Below, piece by piece: positions 46,619-54,823 of a stretch of DNA of 64,000 nucleotides; positions within the stretch are counted from its first letter, which is position 1, and each line of letters starts with the position of its first letter. Under the pieces are notes generated by a model. That model worked only from the letters and a program-made list of their open reading frames with translations, was not told the DNA's origin and did not search any database. Position numbers and translations under genes: made by a program. The DNA comes from CAVQMC01 sp963713505 (GTDB lineage: Bacteria > Bacteroidota > Ignavibacteria > Ignavibacteriales > Ignavibacteriaceae). The stretch lies in the NCBI GenBank assembly GCA_963713505.1, contig CAVQMC010000022.1, positions 1 to 64,000 on the forward strand, given 5' to 3'.

Positions 46619-48484
46619 ATGTTTCGCAAGATAGGTGTAAAATTAATTATCGTTGTAGGAATAACCGCTATTGTTACAATCGGTGTATTTTCCTATTTCA
46701 GTATTAAAACTCAATCTGCTGCTTTGCTTGCAGAAGTGGAGCGGCAGGCTAATCAACTTGGCGAGACTATAAAATATAGTACGCGCTATGACATGCTTTT
46801 AAATCAAAGGGACAGAATATCTAAGATTATACATGAAATTGGCGAGCAAAAAAGCATCAGGGATATTAGAGTACTGAATAAAGTTGGAGAAATTATTTAT
46901 TGTGCAAATCCCGACGATGTTGGAAAAATGGTGGACAAAAAAGCTGAAAGCTGCTATGCATGTCATGCAGCCAACAAACCTCTTGAAAGATTGCCAATAA
47001 AAAAACGAACCAGAATCTTTAAAACGGATTCTGATACATCAAGAATTTTAGGTATAATAAATCCAATTTATAATGAACCGTCATGCTGGCAGGCAGATTG
47101 TCATGCTCATTCTAAATCTCAGACAGTATTAGGTGTTCTGGATGTTACACTTTCTCTAAGTGAAGTTGATAACCAAATTGTTCGCAGCGAAATGGATATG
47201 CTTATCTTCGCTTTCCTTGCAATAATTATTCTCAGTCTTATCATTGGTTTCTTTGTTAGAAGGTGGATTATTATCCCGGTAAACTCAATATTAAAGGCTA
47301 CTGACGAGGTTGCTGTAGGAAATTTAAACTATTCCATAAAAAATCTTGGAAAGGATGAGTTAGGAACATTAGGCCGCTCTTTTAATAACATGACTAAAAA
47401 ACTTTCTGAAGCTAGAATGCAGATTTTTCAATCGGACAAAATGGCTTCATTGGGCCGGCTGGCTGCAGGGGTTGCACATGAAATTAATAATCCTCTTACG
47501 GGTGTTTTAACTTACAGCAGCTTTTTATTAAAACGAACTCAAGATAATCCTGAATTTCAGGAGGATTTAAAAGTTATAGTTAGAGAAACTAAAAGAAGCA
47601 GGGAAATTGTAAAAAGTTTATTAGACTTTGCTAGACAGTCTGTTCCTAAAAAACATAATGCAGATATAAATGAAATTATTGAACACTCGATTAACGTAGT
47701 TGAAAATCAGCTCAGCTTAAAAAAAATTAAGCTGGTAAAAAATTTAAGTCAGAATCTGCCTAAGACTATTGTAGATTCAAATCAAATACAACAGGTTATA
47801 ATTAACTTGGTTGTAAATGCTGGTGATGCAATTCAAAATGAAGGTGGTACTATAACATTGTCAACAACAACGATTAAATTGTCGCCCTACGGTGTTGCAC
47901 AAATTAAAAAAGCATTTTGCCCCAAAAGACATGACCTAATGGATAATGAAATTAAAGTTGGTGGACTGCCTTCTATAAAATTAAAACTTAAATCAGGGGA
48001 CACAGAAGGATTCGTAAATATTGACCCTGTATATGGAATGAACAGAAGTAAATATTCCTTCCAGTTAAATTCGAAGAAGGAAATTAGTATAATGTGTCCA
48101 AAGTGTAATACTTCATTAATTGACACATCAAAACAATGTCCCAAATGCGGATCATCACTTTATTCTTTCGAGGTTCCTGGTGAAGGCATTTTTGAAGGCT
48201 GTATAAAACCTGAATGTGGCTGGCAGGAGTGGGAAGCAGTTGATTCTGAAGGACAGAAAGAATATATCGAAATAAAAATTTCAGATAACGGTAGCGGAAT
48301 TCCCAAAGAGGATCTTCCTAAAATATTTGAACCTTTTTATAGTACAAAGGGACAAAAGGGTACAGGATTGGGTTTAGCAGTTATTTGGGGTATTATTGAT
48401 AATCATAACGGAACAATAAAAGTTGAAAGTGAAATAAATAAAGGCACAACATTTATTATTCATTTACCATTAAAACAGAATTAA
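46619..48484 (+). CDS. Sensor histidine kinase with haem-c-type sensor and zinc-ribbon insert in the ATPase domain
   Basis: 621 residues, preceded by AAGGGGAATTAA. TM1 at about 8-28 and TM2 at about 195-214 bracket a periplasmic domain with CYACH at 112-116 and CWQADCH (CX4CH) at 156-162, two possible haem-c attachment sites. A HAMP domain (216-268) leads to the phosphoacceptor motif GVAHEINNPL with His 287. The N box is INLVVNAGDAI at 395-405 and the G boxes DNGSGIP (557-563) and GTGLGLA (581-587). Between them, at about 425-545, sits a 120-residue insert with C434, C493/C496, C507/C510 and C528/C533, a likely zinc ribbon pair. Encoded with a multihaem redox complex and two response regulators. 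Confidence 0.92.
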   Translation: MFRKIGVKLIIVVGITAIVTIGVFSYFSIKTQSAALLAEVERQANQLGETIKYSTRYDMLLNQRDRISKIIHEIGEQKSIRDIRVLNKVGEIIYCANPDDVGKMVDKKAESCYACHAANKPLERLPIKKRTRIFKTDSDTSRILGIINPIYNEPSCWQADCHAHSKSQTVLGVLDVTLSLSEVDNQIVRSEMDMLIFAFLAIIILSLIIGFFVRRWIIIPVNSILKATDEVAVGNLNYSIKNLGKDELGTLGRSFNNMTKKLSEARMQIFQSDKMASLGRLAAGVAHEINNPLTGVLTYSSFLLKRTQDNPEFQEDLKVIVRETKRSREIVKSLLDFARQSVPKKHNADINEIIEHSINVVENQLSLKKIKLVKNLSQNLPKTIVDSNQIQQVIINLVVNAGDAIQNEGGTITLSTTTIKLSPYGVAQIKKAFCPKRHDLMDNEIKVGGLPSIKLKLKSGDTEGFVNIDPVYGMNRSKYSFQLNSKKEISIMCPKCNTSLIDTSKQCPKCGSSLYSFEVPGEGIFEGCIKPECGWQEWEAVDSEGQKEYIEIKISDNGSGIPKEDLPKIFEPFYSTKGQKGTGLGLAVIWGIIDNHNGTIKVESEINKGTTFIIHLPLKQN

Positions 48485-48491
48485 TAATTAG

Positions 48492-49298
48492 ATGAGTAAA
48501 AATTTCGACATATTAGTTATAGATGATGAACAAGTCGTAATTGATGCAGTAATTAAAATCTGTTCATCCGAAGGATTTAAAGTTGATAAAGCTTTCACCG
48601 CTGAAGAAGGATTGGAAAAAATTAATAACAATACGTATAAATTAATTATATGCGATATTATGCTTCCTGAAAAAGATGGATTTGCTATTCTTGAAGAATT
48701 AAATATGAATAAGATTAATACGCCGATAATAATGACAACGGGATTTTCAACTGTCGAAAATGCAGTTCGTTCTTTAAATAACGGCGCAATTGATTTTATT
48801 CCTAAACCTTTCACTGCAGACGAACTCATAAATCCGATTTATAGAGGATTTAAATACATGGAAATACAAAATCAAATTTTAAATACTTCTTTTGATAAAA
48901 ATGATCCTAATATTATTTATGTCCCTTGTCCTGCAAAATATTATAGACTTGGATACGGTGCTTGGGTATCCGTTGAACATTCAGGTAGTGTTTTAATTGG
49001 ATTAACCGATCTATTTCTAAAGACAATAGATAATTTTAACCAATTGGAATTGCAAAAAGAAGAAGATGAAATTATCCAGGGTACATCATGCGGACAAATT
49101 TTAACAGAAGATAACAAGTTTCATAACATTCTATCACCAATAAGCGGAAGAATTATTGAAGTTAATAATAAAATAATTCAGGAAAAAAGTATTATTGAAA
49201 AAGATCCTTACTTTGACGGATGGCTCTACAGAATAATTCCATCAGACCTGGAATATGAGTTAAAACATTTAATACCGTGTAGCTCTGATAGATTATAA
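48492..49298 (+). CDS. Response regulator fused to a GcvH-like domain
   Basis: 268 residues. Residues 1-120 are a receiver domain (ILVIDDEQ, phosphoacceptor Asp 55 in LIICDIMLPEKDG, TTGFSTVENA, Lys 105 in FIPKPFT). Residues about 145-255 resemble glycine-cleavage H protein: YRLGYGAWVSVEHSGSVLIGLTDLFLKTI, LQKEEDEIIQGTSCGQIL, LSPISGRIIEVN and DPYFDGWLYRIIPSDLEYEL. The lipoyl-lysine position is not conserved with certainty (a Lys lies one residue off). No DNA-binding domain. Starts 7 bases after the kinase gene, its likely cognate. Confidence 0.88.
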   Translation: MSKNFDILVIDDEQVVIDAVIKICSSEGFKVDKAFTAEEGLEKINNNTYKLIICDIMLPEKDGFAILEELNMNKINTPIIMTTGFSTVENAVRSLNNGAIDFIPKPFTADELINPIYRGFKYMEIQNQILNTSFDKNDPNIIYVPCPAKYYRLGYGAWVSVEHSGSVLIGLTDLFLKTIDNFNQLELQKEEDEIIQGTSCGQILTEDNKFHNILSPISGRIIEVNNKIIQEKSIIEKDPYFDGWLYRIIPSDLEYELKHLIPCSSDRL

Positions 49299-49360
49299 AA
49301 ACTAAAAAGGAAAATACAGCCGAATTTATTCGCTAAAAATTTATTTCTAAGGAGAACAAT

Positions 49361-50537
49361 ATGGCACTATTCATACTAGCCGTTATCATATTTGTTATAG
49401 CCGATATAACAATTCGCTTCGTAGGTAAAAGAATTCATGAAAAGAAACTTATAAAAGACCGTGAAGCAGCACTGAAAGTCAGTTTAAATCTTGACTACAG
49501 CAGGGAAGCAAAAACTTTAAAACGTGTTGAAGTTCCAGATCCCAAAGCCAAAATACTTTGTGTCGATGATGAAGAAGTTATATTAGACAGCTTCCGTAAA
49601 ATCCTTGTGCTTGATGGTTATTCCATTGATACTGTTCAAACAGGGCAAGAAGCACTTGGACTTGTTCAAACTCATCATTACGATTTCGTCTTTACAGATC
49701 TTAAAATGCCCGAGATGAGCGGTGTTGATGTTACTAAATCAGTTAAACATCTACGACCTGATATTGATGTTGTTATTATAACAGGTTATGCAACTGTTGA
49801 AACTGCGGTTGAATGTATGAAATTCGGAGCAATGGATTATGTTCAGAAACCTTTTACCGAAGATGAGCTTTTAGAATTTGTTAAGAAAACATTAATTAAA
49901 AGACAAGATAGAATTCAGAAACAGCTTAAACCAAAAGTTAATATTACTCATGTTGCAGATTCTAAACATTTTAAGGAAAGTGAATTTGCAATTCCGGGCG
50001 GAGTATTTATTTCCGATGAGCATTGCTGGGCAACGATGGATCAAACCGGTGTTGTAAAAATTGGAATTGATGACTTTGCTAAAAAATTATTTGGAAAAGT
50101 TGATGATATTGAATTTCCCAATTTAGGTATGCATGTTAAAAAAGGTCAGCCTTTATTCAGCGTTAAGCAGGGAAATAGAAGCATTGCTTTTAGTTCACCT
50201 GTAAGCGGTCAGGTTTCCAAAGTAAATACACCGTTATTAAAAGAATTGGAATCTCTTGATATTACTCCTTATGATAGAAATTGGTTCTGCATTAGTTGAT
50301 GCTGATAATATTGATCAAGAAATAAAAGAATTAAAAATAGGAAATTCTGCAGTGCAATTTTATCAAGAAGATATTGAACACTTCAAAGGCTTTTTAAACG
50401 AAGTTCTTTCTTCAAAACGTGAAAAAGCCGATGCTGATATGAACGGTGAACTTCATATTGGTGAAATGGAAAAACTTGATGATAGAAATTGGCAGAGAAT
50501 TGTAGAGCAATTCTTTAATAGACAACCAGTCAATTAA
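49361..50537 (+). CDS. Membrane-anchored response regulator with GcvH-like domain, one frameshift
   Basis: About 392 codons; a single slip near 50285-50295 joins segments ending NWFC and beginning ALVDADNIDQEIKELKIG. Residues 1-22 form a membrane helix (ALFILAVIIFVIADITIRF). A linker leads to a receiver domain (about 62-182) with phosphoacceptor Asp 113 in FVFTDLKMPEMSG and Lys in YVQKPFT. The following domain (about 205-330) is GcvH-like: CWATMDQTGVVKIGIDDFAKKLFG, MHVKKGQPLFSVKQG and SSPVSGQVSKVN. At the lipoyl-lysine position there is no clear lysine. The C-terminus is a helical extension rich in charge. Sixty-two bases after the first regulator. Confidence 0.85.
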
Positions 50538-50548
50538 CTTCTCCTTTA

Positions 50549-50589
50549 GAACCTCCTTTTTTGAATTAAATTTTTAAGAAAGGAGGTTC
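50549..50589 (+). terminator. Inverted repeat after the redox operon
   Basis: GAACCTCCTTT (50549-50559) pairs perfectly with AAAGGAGGTTC (50579-50589) across a 19-base AT-rich loop. It lies 11 bases after the last stop codon and is followed by ACTTTTAAT, so it likely ends the operon. Confidence 0.75.
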
Positions 50590-50672
50590 ACTTTTAATAA
50601 AATCACACTCGTTATATTACTTTATTAATATTTTAATCTTAGTTATTTAAAATCTTAACTAAGGAGAAAAAA

Positions 50673-51644
50673 ATGGAATATACTCACCTTGGGAGAACCG
50701 GATTAAAAGTTAGTAAATTGTGTCTAGGCACAATGAACTTCGGACCTTATACCTCCGAAGAAGATAGTTTTAAAATAATGAATAAAGCACTGGAATTAGG
50801 AATCAATTTTTTCGATACAGCCAATGTTTACGGCTGGGACAAAGGTGTTGGTTTGACGGAAACTATTATTGGAAAATGGCTCTCAAAAAATAAAGATGCA
50901 CGAGATAAAATTGTTTTGGCAACAAAAGTTTATGGTAAAATGGGAGAAGGCCCAAATGATCAAAAATTATCAGCTTATAATATTAAAAAAGCTTGTGAAG
51001 ATAGTTTAAGAAGACTGCAAACGGATCATATTGATCTTTACCAAATGCATCATGTTGACCGGGAAACTCCGTGGGAAGAAATTTGGCAGGCTATGGAGCA
51101 GTTAGTCAGAGAAGGAAAAGTACTATATGTGGGAAGCAGTAACTTTGCAGCATGGAACATTACCGAAGCAAATTATATTGCAAAAAGCAGAAACTTTTTA
51201 GGATTAGTTTCGGAACAAAGTATTTACAGTTTAAGAAATCGTCATATCGAACTAGAAGTAATTCCTGCTTGTAAAGCTCAGGGTGTTGGATTGATTCCAT
51301 GGAGCCCGATGGGAGGTGGAATTTTATGCGGAGTTTTGGAAAAAGATTATAAAGGAAGAAGAAACAGAGAGCCTTTACAGAAATCAGTTGAAAAATTAAA
51401 ACCGCAATTAGAAGCTTATGAAAAATTATGTAAAGATATAAATCATAAACCGGCGGATGTAGCTTTAGCATGGGTTTTGAGTAACCCTGTTGTAACAGCT
51501 CCGATTGTCGGTCCAAGAACTATTGAACAGTTGGAAGAAAATGTAAAAGCTTTAGATATTAAACTTGATGAACAAACTCTTAATAAATTAGATGAAATCT
51601 GGCCTGGTCCCGGAAATCAAGCTCCCGAAGCTTACGCTTGGTAA
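50673..51644 (+). CDS. Aldo/keto reductase
   Basis: 323 residues. Starts MEYTHLGRTGLKVSKLCLGTMNFG, and shows FFDTANVYG (catalytic Asp and Tyr), HHVDRETPWEEIW with the catalytic His, and GLIPWSPMGGGILCG and IVGPRTIEQLEENV for NADP(H) binding. This is the AKR family in its YghZ/IolS-like branch, which reduces aldehydes or ketones with NADPH. AAGGAG precedes the start. Stands alone between two terminators. Confidence 0.93.
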   Translation: MEYTHLGRTGLKVSKLCLGTMNFGPYTSEEDSFKIMNKALELGINFFDTANVYGWDKGVGLTETIIGKWLSKNKDARDKIVLATKVYGKMGEGPNDQKLSAYNIKKACEDSLRRLQTDHIDLYQMHHVDRETPWEEIWQAMEQLVREGKVLYVGSSNFAAWNITEANYIAKSRNFLGLVSEQSIYSLRNRHIELEVIPACKAQGVGLIPWSPMGGGILCGVLEKDYKGRRNREPLQKSVEKLKPQLEAYEKLCKDINHKPADVALAWVLSNPVVTAPIVGPRTIEQLEENVKALDIKLDEQTLNKLDEIWPGPGNQAPEAYAW

Positions 51645-51659
51645 ATAGTTTATTTTTTT

Positions 51660-51700
51660 GCCCAAATCTGTATTTTTAATGAATGGATTTGGGCTTTTAA
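51660..51700 (+). terminator. Rho-independent terminator after the aldo/keto reductase
   Basis: GCCCAAATC (51660-51668) pairs with GATTTGGGC (51686-51694) around a 17-base loop and is followed by TTTTAATTTT. Confidence 0.85.
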
Positions 51701-51704
51701 TTTT

Positions 51705-52643
51705 ATGCAAATTTTAAACAAAATAACTTTATCGGAAACACCGGTTCAAAAAATAGAAGATGAATTTATTCTTAAACATAAAATCAATTTATTTATAAAA
51801 AGAATAGATTTAATTCATCCCCAAATCTCCGGGAATAAGTGGTTCAAATTAAAGTATAATATTGTTGAAGCTGAATCAAAAGGATATAAAACTTTATTAA
51901 CATTTGGCGGAGCTTTTTCGAATCATATTCATGCTGTTGCTGCAGCCGGAAAAATATTTGGATTTGAAACAATAGGATTAATCAGAGGTGAAGAGCATCT
52001 TCCTTTAAATCCAACATTAGATTTTGCGAAAAATTGCGGAATGAAAATCTATTATATAGATCGTACTTCATACAGGAAAAGATATGATGAAGATTTTCTA
52101 AAAATAATTAAAAATAAATTTGGTGATGCTTATATAATTCCCGAAGGCGGAACAAATTTATTAGCCGTAAAAGGAGCTAGCGAGATAATTCAAAATGAAA
52201 ATCTTTCTGCAGATTATATTTGTACTGCATGTGGCACCGGCGGAACAATGGCAGGAATCGTTTCATCATTAAAAGGAAAGAAAACAGTCCTCGGGTTTTC
52301 AGTTTTAAGAGGGGCAAACTTTTTAGAAGATAATGTAAATGAACATGTTAATAAATTCACCGGCAAAACCTTTAATAATTGGCAGATCAATTTAGATTAT
52401 CATTTCGGCGGTTATGCTAAAATAAATAAAGAGCTTATAAATTTTGTGAGGAGATTTTCTTCAGTAAACAAAATTCCGATTGAACCGGTTTATACCGGGA
52501 AAATGTTATATGGAATTTATGATTTAATTGAACAAGGTTTTTTCAAAAATAACGAAACTATTTTAGCTGTGCACACGGGAGGAATGCAGGGATTAGAAGG
52601 AATGCAATATAGAATTGAAAAATTAGAAAAAAGGACATCATAA
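51705..52643 (+). CDS. ACC deaminase / D-cysteine desulfhydrase family PLP enzyme
   Basis: 312 residues. The PLP lysine is in SGNKWFKLKYNI, followed by LLTFGGAFSNHIHAVAAAG, the phosphate-binding CGTGGTMAGIVSSLKG, and a C-terminal EPVYTGKMLYGIYDLIEQG. These are the signatures of the 1-aminocyclopropane-1-carboxylate deaminase/D-cysteine desulfhydrase group (fold type II). Which reaction it performs cannot be told from sequence; D-cysteine desulfhydration is more common among bacteria. The start codon lies just after the previous terminator. Confidence 0.9.
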   Translation: MQILNKITLSETPVQKIEDEFILKHKINLFIKRIDLIHPQISGNKWFKLKYNIVEAESKGYKTLLTFGGAFSNHIHAVAAAGKIFGFETIGLIRGEEHLPLNPTLDFAKNCGMKIYYIDRTSYRKRYDEDFLKIIKNKFGDAYIIPEGGTNLLAVKGASEIIQNENLSADYICTACGTGGTMAGIVSSLKGKKTVLGFSVLRGANFLEDNVNEHVNKFTGKTFNNWQINLDYHFGGYAKINKELINFVRRFSSVNKIPIEPVYTGKMLYGIYDLIEQGFFKNNETILAVHTGGMQGLEGMQYRIEKLEKRTS

Positions 52644-52665
52644 ATTTAAAATCATGATGTCCTTT
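52630..52665. terminator. Bidirectional terminator between convergent genes
   Basis: AAAGGACATCAT (52630-52641) pairs with ATGATGTCCTTT (52654-52665) around a 12-base loop, with A-rich and T-rich flanks suited to both directions. It overlaps the end of the PLP enzyme gene. Confidence 0.85.
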
Positions 52666-52671
52666 ATAAAA

Positions 52672-53085
52672 TTAGTTCTGACTTTTTGCTTTTAAATTAA
52701 CTTCAATTTTACCGGCGTTTTTAAAATATAAACTGATCTGTCCGCTGTCGCCGGTTTTAATATCTTCTTTTAAATTCATCAGCATAACATGATTTCCGCG
52801 AGGTTTAAATTCAAAAGTTGAATTTGCAGGAATTACAACAAATTTTGTCGGTCGCATTCCCATCATACCATCTTTTGTAAATGTTTCATGAAGTTCTGCT
52901 TTTTCCGATAATTTTGATTTAACATCGTATAACGTGTCGGCTTTGTTTCCGTTATTTTCAATTTTGAAGTATGCTGCGGTCATCATATCTTTTGCTCCCG
53001 GCCTCATCCATGCATCTTTAACTTTTATATTGTTGTTTCCACCATGGAATAAAAAAATGCTTAAAAATAAAAATATCCAGTTCAA
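52672..53085 (-). CDS. Copper chaperone PCu(A)C family protein
   Basis: 137 residues with an N-terminal signal (NWIFLFLSIFLFHGG). Copper ligands of the family are visible: His 66 in ELHETF, Met residues at 74-77 (GMMGM), then GNHVML with His 99 and Met 101. PCu(A)C proteins deliver Cu(I) to the CuA centre of cytochrome c oxidase. The SCO1-like gene lies 17 bases upstream in the same direction, a classic partner. Confidence 0.93.
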   Translation of the reverse strand: MNWIFLFLSIFLFHGGNNNIKVKDAWMRPGAKDMMTAAYFKIENNGNKADTLYDVKSKLSEKAELHETFTKDGMMGMRPTKFVVIPANSTFEFKPRGNHVMLMNLKEDIKTGDSGQISLYFKNAGKIEVNLKAKSQN

Positions 53086-53102
53086 GTAATACCTCCTAAA
53101 AT

Positions 53103-53699
53103 TTAATCAAGTGATTTTATATCTTTTACTAAATTATCAACATTTAGCGTGCTGCCGGGAAAATTTTTTCTTAAATTTCCATCTGCATCAACTAAAGAAA
53201 TTCTATCTGTATGAATGAAATAATATTCCCATTTCCCATTACTTTTAGTGGAATCTCCCGGAATTGCATAAACATTAAATTCCTTGAGAAGTGTATCAAT
53301 GTTCTGTTTATCACCTGTTAGGAAACTCCATTTATCTAAATTAATACCTCTTATATCTGCATATTTTTTTAAGATAGTCGGAGTGTCTCTATCGGGATCA
53401 AAAGAAATTACAACAAAGTTTACATTTTTGACATTATCTTTTTCCAGTTTCTTTTCTACAACCTGCATATTGTGTGTCGTCATCGGACAAATATCCGGAC
53501 AATGTGTGTAAATAAACCCGATTACAGAAACTTTGTTGTTCAATATATTCGGAAATGTAACTTCGGAGCTATCTGTATTTATTAAATTGATTTTTTTTGC
53601 AGATATATTTTGATCTAACGGAAAGTTGTTGCCGCATCCAATAAAAGATGCAAAAAATATTAATGAAACTAATGTTATTAAAGGTTTGTAAAAAGTCAT
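53103..53699 (-). CDS. SCO1/SenC family copper chaperone
   Basis: 198 residues with lipobox FIGC (Cys 22). The thioredoxin-like fold carries the copper site HCPDICP (Cys 67 and Cys 71) and the distal His in YFIHTDR. SCO proteins mature the CuA site of cytochrome oxidase in the periplasm. Together with the PCu(A)C gene it implies a haem-copper oxidase and hence aerobic respiration, although no oxidase gene lies in this window. Confidence 0.94.
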   Translation of the reverse strand: MTFYKPLITLVSLIFFASFIGCGNNFPLDQNISAKKINLINTDSSEVTFPNILNNKVSVIGFIYTHCPDICPMTTHNMQVVEKKLEKDNVKNVNFVVISFDPDRDTPTILKKYADIRGINLDKWSFLTGDKQNIDTLLKEFNVYAIPGDSTKSNGKWEYYFIHTDRISLVDADGNLRKNFPGSTLNVDNLVKDIKSLD

Positions 53700-53824
53700 C
53701 TTTGAATTGAATAATATTGAAAAAATGATAATTCAAATTATAGAATTTATATTTTCTTTAAAAGGTAAATTAGTGATTATCATATAATTTGCGATAAATG
53801 TTGCTTTAAAGCATAGAGGAATAA

Positions 53825-54814
53825 ATGTTCGAATACAGCAACTCAAATATTAAAATAAAAGAAAAAATATTTGAGAAAAATTTAAAAGAAAAATCAATTC
53901 TAAATGAAAATGAAATACCCTCATGTGTTTCCAGGTGGAATAAAAATTATTTATCATACGAAAGTTTTGCATTAACAAATAATGTTAAGTGGATTCATAA
54001 TGTTAAAGCTCCGTTTAACATACATTTCCAAAATGTTATTGCCAAAATTGAAGAAGAACAAAAAAATAAAATATTTTTAGTCGGGAGTTCTCCGCGTAAT
54101 AATAGTCTATTTAAAAATAAAAATTATCAGCAGGTCAGAATCGGAAAAGAAGCTGTTCTCGATTTAAATGTAAATCATTTTAGCAAATCTTCTTTAAAAG
54201 AATTAATTAGAAGAGGATTTAAAAATGGTTATGTAAAAGAAATTGACTATTCAATTGAAAATAAAGTTGCTCTGCAAAATTTTAAAATGGATTGTGCACA
54301 TGGAAGAGAACCCCAGTTAAAATATTTTTTTCATACTGAATTTAATTCTCATAACAGACTTTTTGTATTCAAAGATTTTTTTGGCAAATGGCTAGGTGCA
54401 ATTCTTTTATCAGTTAAAGATGAAAATTACATTCAAACTGAATTAATATTAAGATATAAAAAAGCTCCCAACGGAATAATGGAAGCGCTGATATTTTCTA
54501 TTTTTGAACAGCTTAGAAAAGAAAATTATAAAAAATGGACTTTGGGTGCGGTGCCTTTTACAATTTTCGATTCAAAAATTTTATCAAAAGAATTTGTAAT
54601 TAATCTATCCGGAAGACTTTTAAGATTCGGTTATAATTATAAAGGATTATATTACTTTAAAAATAAATTTAATCCGATTTGGGTAGACTATTATATTATC
54701 TGCAAAGAAAAACTAACACTTCCTATAATGTTTAATGTAATGCTGAAAAGTAATCTTCTTAGTTTAATTATATTTAAATTTGTAATAAACTTAAAAGATT
54801 TTTTCACAATTTAA
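53825..54814 (+). CDS. DUF2156/phosphatidylglycerol lysyltransferase-like domain protein
   Basis: 329 residues, no signal peptide. QQVRIGKEAVLDLNVNHFSKSSLKELIRRGFKNGYVKEI and the C-terminal LLRFGYNYKGLYYFKNKFNPIWVDYYIIC resemble the GNAT-like aminoacyl transferase domain of MprF and the DUF2156 family. Such domains move an amino acid from aminoacyl-tRNA to a lipid or other acceptor. No MprF flippase is attached, so the acceptor is unknown. It lies 9 bases upstream of the decarboxylase gene, which suggests that both act on one amino-acid-derived product. Confidence 0.7.
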   Translation: MFEYSNSNIKIKEKIFEKNLKEKSILNENEIPSCVSRWNKNYLSYESFALTNNVKWIHNVKAPFNIHFQNVIAKIEEEQKNKIFLVGSSPRNNSLFKNKNYQQVRIGKEAVLDLNVNHFSKSSLKELIRRGFKNGYVKEIDYSIENKVALQNFKMDCAHGREPQLKYFFHTEFNSHNRLFVFKDFFGKWLGAILLSVKDENYIQTELILRYKKAPNGIMEALIFSIFEQLRKENYKKWTLGAVPFTIFDSKILSKEFVINLSGRLLRFGYNYKGLYYFKNKFNPIWVDYYIICKEKLTLPIMFNVMLKSNLLSLIIFKFVINLKDFFTI

Positions 54815-54823
54815 CTATTCAAA

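Noticed and set aside
48492..50537. Annotation of the regulators as glycine-cleavage H proteins
   Set aside because: They have receiver domains, the lipoyl-lysine position is not clearly conserved, and no gcvT or gcvP genes are nearby.
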